DNA of 64,000 bases, from the NCBI GenBank assembly GCA_964570865.1, contig CAZMZM010000006.1:1-64000 (forward strand), in the 5' to 3' direction. The translations under genes and the position numbers were made by a program. The stretch is from WGAL01 sp964570865 (GTDB lineage Bacteria; Bacteroidota; Ignavibacteria; Ignavibacteriales; Melioribacteraceae). Numbering within the stretch: the stretch's first letter is position 1; the number at the start of each line of letters is the position of its first letter. This document shows positions 47,015 to 56,049 of the stretch, piece after piece. The notes under the pieces were generated by a model. The model did no database searches. It saw nothing but the letters and a program-made list of their open reading frames with translations, and had not been told where the DNA came from.

Positions 47015-49402
47015 TTAAAACCGTATTCTATATAATAACATTGGATAAAATCCTGTTTGGTATGTTCTGATAAAATTTTTTGTTCTCGGGTTATATGCTT
47101 CCGAATAAATATTTTGATGATTTGTAATATTCTGTAAGTCAATAGCCCATTCTTGATTTATTTTTTTACCATTTAATTTAAACGATATTCTAATATCTGT
47201 TCGAAAATAATTATCGTATTTTTTTTCAAATGCCTTGTTCCAATCGTAAACCGTTTCATTTTGTAATATTGAAGCATCAATATCAATTGGAACATATGGC
47301 TTACCCAATGCATAAGATGATTTAACATCAAAAGATAATGATAAGTTTTGATTAATATAAAATTCATAACCACCTAAAATATTGCATACAAAGTTATTAT
47401 TAAAAGCAGTATTTCGTGTTTTATCGTCGTATCCTTTGTATTTTGAATCGTAAAGTGACATTGTTGACAAAAAATAAAAGTTATTGCTTAAAAACTTTTC
47501 GATTGTTATTTCCAAACCATAGTTCTCTCCGGTTCCTTTATTTTCTAAACTATCAGGTATTGATTCATAAAATTCTGTTCCGGTATTAATCATCGAAAAT
47601 TCAGGAAACGTATTACTTACCGGAATGTTAAATAGATACTGATAATAAGTTTCTAATTTTATTCTTGTATTTGAATTAATAAAATATTCATAACCCAAAA
47701 CTATTTGATGTGATTTTGAAAATTTCATATTTTGATTATTTTGTAAATATAAATTATCTGATAAATAAGTTTGGCTGAAATAATACATCCTGGGTTGCAT
47801 TTGGCTGTGTAATCCGTACCCTGCACTAAGTTTTTGCTTTTCTGTAAGTTGATAAGATAGCCCGAATCGTGGTTCTATTGACACCTCCTTGTTATAGAAT
47901 TGAGAATAAATACCATAATTCGTCGTAAAAAAATTTGAAAATTTATGTTGCCAAGCCGAATATGCTCTAATAATAGAGATATTTTTATTTTTTATGTTGT
48001 AATTATTATGAAAATCACCTGAGGAAATTAATACACTGTCAATCGCTTCAATATTATACAAATCATAATATATCCCTATTTTGTAATTATTTTTAGAATC
48101 AATTTTTTTTATAAAATGTGTTGAAAACGAGTATTTTATTTCGGTATTATTTGAACCGTAATATCTATAATTTGAGTTTTCAATTATTTTACCGGTATTG
48201 TCAAATTTCAATGAATCTAACTTCGTTGTTCCCTGAGCTCCTTGAATTGATAATATTGTTTTTATTCTTGTCTTCTCGTTGAAAAAATATAAATTTGAAA
48301 GAGCAAGAACTCCCGTATTAGTTCCATAGTCCAAATCGGTTCCCGATAAATTGTAGTTAGCATCATCGTTCGCTTCTATTTTGCTGTCGTGCAGCTGAAT
48401 ATAGCTTTTTCCTCCAAGTCCGAAAATTGTAAATTTACCTAATTTCGTTTTTAGTAAATCAATTTTAAAAGTTAAATCTTGATATTGAGGAATAGCCGTC
48501 CCTGTCCCAAAATCGAATCCTATTGCATTTAACAGCCCAAGAGTTGAATATCTGTAATTTATTAGATAAGATGATTTTTCCCCCTTAATTAATGGTCCTT
48601 CGGCACCAATCTCAAAACCGTTAAATCCGACTTGTGCAACATACTCTCGTTTTTGATTATTGCCCGAACGCATTGTTAAATCGAAAACACCCGACATTGC
48701 GTTGCCGTATTCAGCAGGAAAAGCCGATGTAAAAAAATCGGAATTGGAAAGCAAATTATTATTAAGCATACTTACAGGTCCGCCGGTTGTACCGCTTGCT
48801 CCAAAATGGTTTGGATTTGGAATTTCTATCCCGTCTAATCGCCATAATAAACCAACCGGAGAATTTCCTCTAATGATAATGTCATTTCGTTGGTCGTTGA
48901 CCATTGTAACACCTGCAAAATTAGACACCATTCGTGCAGGGTCGCCCAAACTACCGGCATAACGTTCTGTTTCTTCTACCGAAAATGTCCTGGCACTAAT
49001 ACTTGCCATTTCGTTTATCACATTACCTTTTTGCTTGTCGGCTATGATAACAATCTCTTTAAGATAGCTTGCTTGTTCTTCCATTTCTATATTTAATACT
49101 AATTGCTTCCCTGATGTGAGCAAAACATTTGAGATATTAATAGTTTTATACCCTATAAATGATATCTGCAAACTATGTCTTCCAACGGGAATACTATCAA
49201 ATCTAAATTCCCCATCCAAATTTGTTGCTGTTCCAATTAAAGTACTTGTATTTAAAATAACAATTGAAGCTCCTGGTAATGGGGTTTGAGTTGTTTTATC
49301 AACAATCACCCCTCTGATTGTTTGTGTATAATTTTGCGCACTTAAATTAATTGAAATAATTAAAGTAATTATCAATAAAAATATTTTTTTCATACTAAGC
49401 AT
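47015..49402 (-). CDS. TonB-dependent receptor with carboxypeptidase-regulatory-like N-domain
   Basis: 795 residues. Signal peptide near MKKIFLLIITLIISINLSAQ (the ATG three codons into the frame is the likely start). A CarboxypepD_reg-like domain (about 27-110: IRGVIVDKTTQTPLPGASIVIL, then GEFRFDSIPVGRHSLQISFIGY) is followed by a plug (about 135-240: NDIIIRGNSPVGLLWRLDGIEIPNPNHF) and a C-terminal barrel ending in an aromatic residue (YPMLLYRIRF). This domain order is common in Bacteroidota outer-membrane receptors. No SusD-like gene is adjacent, so a polysaccharide locus is unlikely and the ligand is unknown. It is a single gene flanked by AT-rich DNA. Confidence 0.93.
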   Translation of the reverse strand: MLSMKKIFLLIITLIISINLSAQNYTQTIRGVIVDKTTQTPLPGASIVILNTSTLIGTATNLDGEFRFDSIPVGRHSLQISFIGYKTINISNVLLTSGKQLVLNIEMEEQASYLKEIVIIADKQKGNVINEMASISARTFSVEETERYAGSLGDPARMVSNFAGVTMVNDQRNDIIIRGNSPVGLLWRLDGIEIPNPNHFGASGTTGGPVSMLNNNLLSNSDFFTSAFPAEYGNAMSGVFDLTMRSGNNQKREYVAQVGFNGFEIGAEGPLIKGEKSSYLINYRYSTLGLLNAIGFDFGTGTAIPQYQDLTFKIDLLKTKLGKFTIFGLGGKSYIQLHDSKIEANDDANYNLSGTDLDYGTNTGVLALSNLYFFNEKTRIKTILSIQGAQGTTKLDSLKFDNTGKIIENSNYRYYGSNNTEIKYSFSTHFIKKIDSKNNYKIGIYYDLYNIEAIDSVLISSGDFHNNYNIKNKNISIIRAYSAWQHKFSNFFTTNYGIYSQFYNKEVSIEPRFGLSYQLTEKQKLSAGYGLHSQMQPRMYYFSQTYLSDNLYLQNNQNMKFSKSHQIVLGYEYFINSNTRIKLETYYQYLFNIPVSNTFPEFSMINTGTEFYESIPDSLENKGTGENYGLEITIEKFLSNNFYFLSTMSLYDSKYKGYDDKTRNTAFNNNFVCNILGGYEFYINQNLSLSFDVKSSYALGKPYVPIDIDASILQNETVYDWNKAFEKKYDNYFRTDIRISFKLNGKKINQEWAIDLQNITNHQNIYSEAYNPRTKNFIRTYQTGFYPMLLYRIRF

Positions 49403-50085
49403 CCATTCTTATTATTTTTATAAATTACTCATATCGTTTAAGTATATGAGGTATTATTACCCGTTGGCTTTATTTTATTCCTAAATTATTATCCCTTTCT
49501 AACAATCTAATAACTTCTTGTAATCTCTTATTTTTGATTTCATCTTATTTATTACTATGAATGCACAATATATACTGTTTTCTATGACTTTGTGCAAGTT
49601 TATTAAAATTCCCCAACTCTGTTTTATTTCTATTTACTTTTGCCCTATTACACGTGTGAAGTCATTTTACAACTTTGATTTGTACGACTCCAACCAAATT
49701 CATTTAATTATCTTTTTTTACAAACTCGAACAACTATTAAAAAATATCTCATAACATTCACCTTATAAACAGAAATCAACATAAAATAAAGGCAGTCGGT
49801 GAAGAGTAACAAGATATATGTAATTAAAGATTAAAATCTTAATTTTGATGAATATTTTACTTTAGGCTCATTAACTACAAACAGTTTTAATTGGTCGTTA
49901 GTTTTGAATCCTTTGATATTAAATTATTATCTCTTAAACTAATAGCTTAGTGCTCACTAAACCTTAGGATGACTATTACTTCTAAATTCTTCAAAAAATT
50001 TTACCAACTAAATTTACTATTACAATATTACAACCTTGAACAGGCAATTATGATAGCTTGAGCCAATACCAATAGTTATGCCAAG
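49403..50085. other. AT-rich gene-poor region upstream of the TonB receptor
   Basis: About 680 bp with stops in all frames apart from a 65-codon plus-strand frame (49557-49754) whose Phe/Ile/Tyr-rich product looks like chance. On the minus strand near 49480-49540 there is a short stretch resembling a helical peptide (QEVIRLLERDNN), possibly a decayed gene. No repeats or RNA genes recognised. Confidence 0.4.
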
Positions 50086-50640
50086 TTATTTATTGTTGTA
50101 CATACCAAAGGATAATCCAACACCAGCATATCCGACTTTTTCACTAAATGCACCAGCAAGCTTGAATAATAATCCAACATTATCACTCAATAAATTATAC
50201 TTCAATTCTAATCCCCACTTTAATAATAATTTGGATTCGGAAGAGCCTTCATCTAATTTACTATGTAATGAAAAACCAAGTAATGGAGAAAACCAAAAGG
50301 ATTTTCCTCTAATGCTATGACGACCATAAACATTAAAATCCCAAAATGGACCAGGTAAACTTTTACCTCCAACATCTAAACTTGCTTGCTCATAATATTC
50401 CGTACTTAGTCGAAGACCAAAGTTATACTTTTTATTCTGTGAAGAGTATAAATCATAGTCCAATAATACTCCAAATTCACTTGAAACAACAACAGATACT
50501 GCCTCAATTTGAAATCCCCAAAAAGATGGTGATAATATCATTTCATTAGGATTTATTTTTGAAGTATCAGATTGACTAAAATTAACTTTAGGCGACAATA
50601 TAATTACTAATAATAAAACTGAAATATTATTAACATTCAT
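50086..50640 (-). CDS. small outer-membrane beta-barrel protein, unknown
   Basis: 184 residues with a signal peptide (about 1-22, ending PKVNFS). The mature part has about eight amphipathic strands (GFQIEAVSVVVSSEFGVLLDY, KYNFGLRLSTEYYEQ, FWFSPLLGFSLHSKL, LLLKWGLELKYNLL, GYAGVGLSFGMY), the size and strand count of a small OmpA/OmpW-like barrel. No named family recognised. It stands alone between two AT-rich gaps. Confidence 0.7.
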   Translation of the reverse strand: MNVNNISVLLLVIILSPKVNFSQSDTSKINPNEMILSPSFWGFQIEAVSVVVSSEFGVLLDYDLYSSQNKKYNFGLRLSTEYYEQASLDVGGKSLPGPFWDFNVYGRHSIRGKSFWFSPLLGFSLHSKLDEGSSESKLLLKWGLELKYNLLSDNVGLLFKLAGAFSEKVGYAGVGLSFGMYNNK

Positions 50641-50914
50641 TTTACAAGTCTCCTTATTATGAACAGAGTGGTTACTTCCCCGTTGTTTTTTTAGAACTTT
50701 AAGTGCTGCAACTCCAACTAATTTTTATTAAAAATATATTAATTCCTCAATATTAGCAATGGCAATATTCCCTTTATTGTGTTTATACAGAATAAATAAT
50801 GGTCTCAAATCTTTTAGTTTTGGGATAGAAATATTTCTATATCATTAATATATGATTTCGTATATAATATTTAACATTCATAATTACGGAATCTCAAAAA
50901 ACCGTCATACACAA

Positions 50915-51697
50915 TTATTTATTTTTAAACTCAGGTTTCCTTTTTTCAAGAAATGCTCCGGTACCTTCCTTAAAATCTTCCGTTCCGCAGCAAAGGGAAA
51001 AATAACCCGCTTCCAATTTTTGACCTTCTAACTGAGACAATTCGGTTGCGGAGACAACAGCTTTCAGAGCAACATTAACAGCGACTTGAGCTTTCGATGA
51101 AATTTTTCCGGCCATGTCCAAAGCCTTATTCATTAATTCATCCTTTGAATAAACATGATTTACAAGTCCCAATCTCTCGGCTTCATCGGCTTTAATGCTG
51201 TCTCCCGTTAATATATATTCCGCAGCTCTGCCGGGATTTATTAATTTGGCTAAGCGCTGCGTTCCTCCGTAACCGGGAATGATGCCTAAATTAACTTCAG
51301 GCTGCCCGAAGATCGCATTTTCCGAAGCCAACCTAATATGACAAGCCATTGCAAGTTCACATCCACCACCAAGCGCAAAACCGTTAACTGCCGCTATCAC
51401 CGGTTTATCGGAATTTTCAATTTGATTAAAAACAGCTTGTCCTTTCTCCGACAATTTCCTTCCGGAAATCACGTCCATTTTGTTCAGTTCGCTAATATCA
51501 GCTCCGGCCACAAATGCCTTTTCACCGGCACCGGTAATTATAACAACGTCAATCGAATCATCGTTTTCGATTGACTCAAAGGCTTTACCCAGTTCTGTGA
51601 TTGTTAAATCGTTTAGAGCGTTATACTTTTCAGGACGATTAATTGTTAAAACTGCTACTCTTTCTTTTACTTCTAAAATTAAATTTTTAAAATCCAT
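50915..51697 (-). CDS. enoyl-CoA hydratase (crotonase family)
   Basis: 260 residues. Oxyanion-hole blocks AGEKAFVAGADISEL and NGFALGGGCELAMAC, and the two catalytic Glu in GGGCELA and FGQPEVNLGIIPGYGGTQRL, are all present, so it should hydrate short-chain enoyl-CoA in beta-oxidation or butanoate metabolism. The 3-hydroxybutyryl-CoA dehydratase (crt) type is the closest in appearance. It is the last gene of the mtaB operon, 8 bp after a small outer-membrane protein gene. Confidence 0.93.
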   Translation of the reverse strand: MDFKNLILEVKERVAVLTINRPEKYNALNDLTITELGKAFESIENDDSIDVVIITGAGEKAFVAGADISELNKMDVISGRKLSEKGQAVFNQIENSDKPVIAAVNGFALGGGCELAMACHIRLASENAIFGQPEVNLGIIPGYGGTQRLAKLINPGRAAEYILTGDSIKADEAERLGLVNHVYSKDELMNKALDMAGKISSKAQVAVNVALKAVVSATELSQLEGQKLEAGYFSLCCGTEDFKEGTGAFLEKRKPEFKNK

Positions 51698-51705
51698 GAC
51701 TTCCT

Positions 51706-52332
51706 CTATATTTTGATAAAAATTGGGATTCTTACTCTTAATGTAAAACCTAAAAATTGATAGCTGTAATAATAGTTGTAACTGATTAGGGCATCCATTA
51801 AAAAAACCGAAACTCCCACTCCGGCATGAAAACCGAAGTGTATCGATGAATCGTAATATTGCGACTTAAACGTTCCGTTATATTGATATTTATTCAGTAT
51901 CACCCCAAAGTTAATTCCCCCTTCAACAAACGGCATAAGCAAAATAACCTGAGTGCTTATTGGTGAAAGAAAATACCTTACACCGGGTTGGAAAGCTAAA
52001 ACTTTTGTGCTTAGTTCAAACACCGTCCCGGAAAGAACATCTTTAAACTCTGAAGGAAAATTTATAAACTGGGTTTTGCCGTAAACAAAAAAAGGAATTC
52101 GTCTGTTATCTGTGTAGGAAAGTATTACTTCAACGCCGGAAGCCATTGAGTGATTAATACTTAAATCGCCAACTGCAATTCTCGGTCCGACACCCATTCC
52201 AAGGAAAAGTCCGCGCGCTTCACCAAGCTTAAAGTTAATCAATTGCCCGTATGAGGGAATCGATAAAAAAAGTAACGTCAGCAGAACGTATTTCCTGAGC
52301 TTATCCACAGAGAACAGCTCCGCCGTTAACAT
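51706..52332 (-). CDS. small outer-membrane beta-barrel protein, unknown
   Basis: Up to 208 residues. A signal-peptide-like helix (KYVLLTLLFLSIPSYGQ) precedes strand-rich sequence with AFQPGVRYFLS, MPFVEGGINFGVIL and a closing FLGFTLRVRIPIFIKI. The first ATG (52332) overlaps the SDR gene by 32 bp; a GTG at 52308 would give a more usual signal peptide (VDKLRKYVLL). Function not recognised. It may simply be co-transcribed with metabolic genes. Confidence 0.65.
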   Translation of the reverse strand: MLTAELFSVDKLRKYVLLTLLFLSIPSYGQLINFKLGEARGLFLGMGVGPRIAVGDLSINHSMASGVEVILSYTDNRRIPFFVYGKTQFINFPSEFKDVLSGTVFELSTKVLAFQPGVRYFLSPISTQVILLMPFVEGGINFGVILNKYQYNGTFKSQYYDSSIHFGFHAGVGVSVFLMDALISYNYYYSYQFLGFTLRVRIPIFIKI

Positions 52333-53053
52333 TCATAATTTCACCGTTAATGTGTCTCGCCAAATCTGATGCAACAAACAAAATCGGATAAGCAATATCA
52401 TCAGGATTAGCAATCCGTTTAGTCGGAATATCATTTAAAATTTTATCTACCAACTCTTTATCTTTGAAAACTTCATTGTTCATATCGGTATATACCCAAC
52501 CGGGGGCTACCGAATTTACGGTAATCCCATACGGAGCAAGTTCAACAGCAAGCGATTTTGTATAAGCGTTCATCCCCCCTTTTGAAGCTGCGTAATGTGA
52601 GTGAAATGCTTCGCCCCGAACTCCCGCCGTAGAAGTTACGTTAATTATTCTTCCGTAGTTTTGCTCCTTCATCAAGGGAATAACAAATTTCGCAAATAAA
52701 AACGATCCTGTTAAGTTTATCTTAATTAGTTCTTCCCAAGTTTTTGTTGACATTTCATCAGACTTGCCGTACGTCCAAATACCGGCATTATTGATTAAAA
52801 TATCAATCCGCCCGAACTTTTCATAAGTTGATTTTACAAAAAGTTTAATTTCCGCTTCTTCACTTAAATCAATTTTACAATAATAATTTTCGTTCTTCAG
52901 TTCTTTGGCTACACTTTCAGCAGCTCTGTGATTCGAGTTGTAAGTGAATGCAACATTTGCTCCGGATTGGTCTAAAAGTTTTACACACGCGGCTCCAATC
53001 CCTCTTGAACCGCCTGTTACTATTGCTGCCTTTCCGGTAAAGTCTATATTCAT
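52301..53053 (-). CDS. SDR-family reductase, FabG-like
   Basis: 250 residues. NAD(P) site TGGSRGIGAA, NNAG in LINNAGIWTYG, catalytic Ser in INVTSTAGV and YxxxK in HYAASKGGMNAY, with the usual C-terminal NVNGGA. FabG (3-oxoacyl-ACP reductase) is the nearest common assignment, but no acp or other fab genes are adjacent and the enoyl-CoA hydratase two genes on hints at a CoA substrate. It follows truA by one base. Confidence 0.85.
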   Translation of the reverse strand: MNIDFTGKAAIVTGGSRGIGAACVKLLDQSGANVAFTYNSNHRAAESVAKELKNENYYCKIDLSEEAEIKLFVKSTYEKFGRIDILINNAGIWTYGKSDEMSTKTWEELIKINLTGSFLFAKFVIPLMKEQNYGRIINVTSTAGVRGEAFHSHYAASKGGMNAYTKSLAVELAPYGITVNSVAPGWVYTDMNNEVFKDKELVDKILNDIPTKRIANPDDIAYPILFVASDLARHINGEIMNVNGGAVLCG

Positions 53054-53054
53054 C

Positions 53055-53813
53055 TTAGTATCTCACTTTATATAAAAATAAACCTTTTGCTTTCACGGCT
53101 TCTCCCGCTTTTGTTCTATCCCGTTCACGGATAATTTCCAGCAAATTATTTTTATCACCATTCAAATTATTTTCATTCAAAATGGTTCCTACCAACGTAC
53201 GAACCATTCCGTGCAAAAATCTATCGGCTTCAACGTAAAAGATAGTAAGAAAATTTCTTCTTCTCCAATGAATAGAGTAAATTTCACAATATTTATTTTC
53301 AGTCTCGGTTTTAGCCCGCGCAAACGAAGTAAAATCGTGCTTCCCGAGAAACGCCGACGAAAGTTCGTTCAGTTTTTTCAAATCGAACGAAGAGGCTTGT
53401 GTATTGAGCCACGAATATCTTCCGTAAAAAGGAGATTTAACTGAAGAGATAAAATAAAAATAACTCCTTTTTTTAGCATCAAAACGGGAATGAAAATTTT
53501 CATCAACTTCTTCGACATTTGAAATTGAAATCGATCGGGGCAACATCCCGTTTAATGAAAATTGCAACTTCCTTTTATCAATATCTTTATCGATTCTAAA
53601 ATTTGCGACTTGCCCGAGTGCATGAACTCCCGCATCAGTACGTCCGGAACCGATAAGATTAATCTCTTCATTAAAAATTGTTTCCAGTTTTTCTTTTATT
53701 GTCTGCTGAACAGTAACCGCATTCTTCTGTATTTGCCAACCTGAAAAATCGGTACCATCATACTCAATTGTGAGTTTATAATTTCTCACCGCAAAATCAA
53801 AATCTTTTAACAA
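53055..53813 (-). CDS. truA: tRNA pseudouridine(38-40) synthase TruA
   Basis: 252 residues. Catalytic Asp in GSGRTDAGVHALGQVANF, N-terminal YKLTIEYDGTDFSGWQ, HDFTSFA block, and RFLHGMVRTLVGTIL near the end. It modifies the anticodon arm of tRNAs. Its ATG lies 17 bp inside the upstream gene, and it is followed one base later by the SDR gene. Confidence 0.96.
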   Translation of the reverse strand: MLKDFDFAVRNYKLTIEYDGTDFSGWQIQKNAVTVQQTIKEKLETIFNEEINLIGSGRTDAGVHALGQVANFRIDKDIDKRKLQFSLNGMLPRSISISNVEEVDENFHSRFDAKKRSYFYFISSVKSPFYGRYSWLNTQASSFDLKKLNELSSAFLGKHDFTSFARAKTETENKYCEIYSIHWRRRNFLTIFYVEADRFLHGMVRTLVGTILNENNLNGDKNNLLEIIRERDRTKAGEAVKAKGLFLYKVRY

Positions 53814-54543
53814 AATTCAATTTCAAGCCGTCATGAATTCCGGCGAAAGAACTAACGCTAAAATTTAATTGAAAAGTATTAGCAGAAGTTAAATGTTTAT
53901 TGTGCAGCTTAATCACACGTACTGCATTAATTGCGCTTACGATTCTATTTAGTACCATTACACCGGCAATGTAATTCAAGCTTGTTTTTGCTTGTTCGCT
54001 CGAAGTCCACATATCCCTGTATGTTTTCCGTTCGGAGTTTGTTTTCCACTTCCAATAAAATGCGTCCCGATTATAAACCTCGTCAAAATTCCACTGCAAA
54101 TCCATTGTGCCGTTGTACCGGTCAATGTTCATATATATTCCGATATTTCCCCAATATTTATCATTCTTACCTGCCGGATTTACTCCCGCATGCGCTACTG
54201 CATAATCGTGATAATCGTTTCGTTTCATTGTGGAATAGTAATCAACTCCGATATAAGTAAGCCATGAAACCGCTTCGAATATTGTGAAATATTTACCTGT
54301 TGTGTAATCTCCGCCGTATAATTCCCCCATACCGGGCAGCAGCATGGAATATAATATTCCGAGCCCGACATTTTTTTTAACAAATGTGCCTTTTGTACCT
54401 GCTTCGTCAAAATTAATTACTCCGGATTCGTGCATTTCGGTTTTCAGTTTTATCAGTGAAGATTTATTTTGAGAAACAATTAATGTGGTGAACGCAAAAA
54501 AAATAATCACGAAAGCTTTGGTCATTTTCTTCTCTTTTTTCAA
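53797..54543 (-). CDS. DUF5683-like secreted/membrane protein
   Basis: 248 residues with a signal or membrane helix (KAFVIIFFAFTTLIVS). The block LGILYSMLLPGMGELYGGDYTTGKYF followed by a hydrophobic stretch resembles the LPGxGQxYxGxxxKG segment of DUF5683 and related small membrane proteins of Bacteroidota. A second hydrophobic stretch lies near residue 195. Function unknown. It starts on the base after the mtaB stop. Confidence 0.6.
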   Translation of the reverse strand: MKKEKKMTKAFVIIFFAFTTLIVSQNKSSLIKLKTEMHESGVINFDEAGTKGTFVKKNVGLGILYSMLLPGMGELYGGDYTTGKYFTIFEAVSWLTYIGVDYYSTMKRNDYHDYAVAHAGVNPAGKNDKYWGNIGIYMNIDRYNGTMDLQWNFDEVYNRDAFYWKWKTNSERKTYRDMWTSSEQAKTSLNYIAGVMVLNRIVSAINAVRVIKLHNKHLTSANTFQLNFSVSSFAGIHDGLKLNFVKRF

Positions 54544-55839
54544 TTAATAAACAATTTTGCCGCTACAAAAATTTTCGTTGCAATCGACAATCCTAATTTG
54601 AGTAAATTTATTAACTAAATCAACATTGAATTTGGTTTTAACCTTGATATAATTGGAACTAAACCCATACATATATCCATAGTGATTTGCATTTTCAAAA
54701 AGAACTTCCTGCATACTTCCCTTCATTGCGGAATAGAAATCGCTCTTTTTCTTTTCGCTCAGCTCTCTAAGTTTATTAGTTCTCGCTTTCCTTACCGCAG
54801 GAGGAACAACCGCATCCAGTTTTAACGCATCAGTGTTTTCCCTTTCAGAATATGTAAAGGCATGAAGATAGGAAACCGGTAACGAATCAAGCAGATTGTA
54901 TGTTTCAAGAAAGTCATCATCCGTTTCACCGGGGAAGCCGGAAATGACATCTATTCCAATTCCGACATCCGGAATTTGCTCATGAACAGATAATATTTTT
55001 TCCTTAAAAAAATCTCTGTTGTATCTTCTTCGCATCGCTTTCAATAGCTTATTGCTTCCGCTTTGCAAAGGGATATGGAAATGGTTTACGAGTTTTTCGG
55101 ATTCTTTACAGAGCTTAATGATTTCATCGGAAAGCAAGTTTGGTTCAATGGAACTTATTCGAATTCTAAAATCACCTTTAACCGAAATCATTTTCCGCAA
55201 AAGTTTGTAAAGATTAGTTCCGATTCTATTTCCGTAATCGCCAACGTTAACGCCGGTTAGAATAATCTCCTTGTATCCGTCCGCCAAAATCCTTTTAAAC
55301 TGTACAAGAACATCATCCACGGGAAGCGAACGACTTTTACCGCGTGCCATGGGAATTGTGCAATACGAGCAAGTGTAATCGCAGCCGTCTTGTATTTTAA
55401 AAAATGCACGTGTCCTTGCATCAGCATCGGATGATGATGCAAAATAAAAATCATCTATTTTATCTGTCTCTTTAACCGAAACACAAGATTGTCCCGTCTC
55501 CCAAAAATTATCCCCCAACAAATCAAATATTTTAAATTTTTCTTCGTTACCTAAAACAGCATCAACTTCAGGCATTACGGAAAGCCGTTCGGATTGAATC
55601 TGAGCAAAACAGCCGGTAACAATTACATACGAATCGGGATTTCTCCTTTTTGCTCGTCTGATTATTTTCCGGCATTCTCGGTCTGCATTTTCCGTAACGG
55701 TACAAGTGTTAATCACATAAATATCTGCGGATTCGGAAAAATCCACGATTTCAAATTTTCTGTTTTTGAATTCCGAAGCTATAGTTGAAGTCTCTGAAAA
55801 ATTTAATTTACATCCTAATGTATAAAAAGCGGCTTTCAT
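54544..55839 (-). CDS. mtaB: tRNA t6A37 methylthiotransferase MtaB
   Basis: About 431 residues. Converts t6A37 to ms2t6A37 in tRNA. N-terminal methylthiotransferase domain with three cluster Cys (TLGCKLN, NTCTVT, TGCFAQ), radical-SAM CxxxCxxC in GCDYTCSYCTIPMARG, GVNVGDYG and a C-terminal TRAM-like domain. MtaB is chosen over MiaB because of the KLNFSE start and the TIPMARG block. The ATG at 55839 (GGAAA 5-9 bases upstream) replaces an upstream in-frame start at 55887 that would add an unrelated leader. First gene of the six-gene run down to 50915. Confidence 0.93.
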   Translation of the reverse strand: MKAAFYTLGCKLNFSETSTIASEFKNRKFEIVDFSESADIYVINTCTVTENADRECRKIIRRAKRRNPDSYVIVTGCFAQIQSERLSVMPEVDAVLGNEEKFKIFDLLGDNFWETGQSCVSVKETDKIDDFYFASSSDADARTRAFFKIQDGCDYTCSYCTIPMARGKSRSLPVDDVLVQFKRILADGYKEIILTGVNVGDYGNRIGTNLYKLLRKMISVKGDFRIRISSIEPNLLSDEIIKLCKESEKLVNHFHIPLQSGSNKLLKAMRRRYNRDFFKEKILSVHEQIPDVGIGIDVISGFPGETDDDFLETYNLLDSLPVSYLHAFTYSERENTDALKLDAVVPPAVRKARTNKLRELSEKKKSDFYSAMKGSMQEVLFENANHYGYMYGFSSNYIKVKTKFNVDLVNKFTQIRIVDCNENFCSGKIVY

Positions 55840-55932
55840 TATTTCCAATCGAATAGTTAAATAAAAGTTGGTTCTATTGTGCACCAATTTTTCTAATTAC
55901 GCAGAAAATATTTCCCTTTTCTCTTGAGATTC

Positions 55933-55970
55933 ATTCTCAATTATCCATTTTCAATTCTCAATTGCTTTTA
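55933..55970. repeat. short TCAATTATCAATTG-type repeat, copy 2
   Basis: TCTCAATTATCC, TTTTCAATTCTCAATTGC and the tail ATTGCTTTTA. The tail and the TCAATTCTCAATT core match copy 1 at 31602-31634. It lies between the rpsA terminator and the mtaB start. Confidence 0.5.
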
Positions 55971-55992
55971 CTTCTGTCGGTAAGATATAAAA

Positions 55993-56031
55993 AAAAGGAT
56001 ACCTTATTCCAACGGAATCCGGTATCCTTTT
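55993..56031 (-). terminator. strong terminator downstream of rpsA
   Basis: AAAAGGATACC and GGTATCCTTTT form a perfect 11-bp stem; inside it ATTCC-AAC-GGAAT adds a 5-bp upper stem. On the minus strand it ends in a run of seven T. It sits 19 bases after the rpsA stop. The T-rich flank on the other strand means it could also work in reverse. Confidence 0.92.
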
Positions 56032-56049
56032 TATATCTAAAAAGAAATA

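Noticed and set aside
47015..49402. Polysaccharide utilisation locus around the TonB receptor
   Set aside because: No SusD-like, glycoside hydrolase or regulator gene next to it.
49557..49754. 65-codon plus-strand frame
   Set aside because: Phe/Ile/Tyr-rich product of AT-rich DNA, no ribosome site, no recognisable motif.
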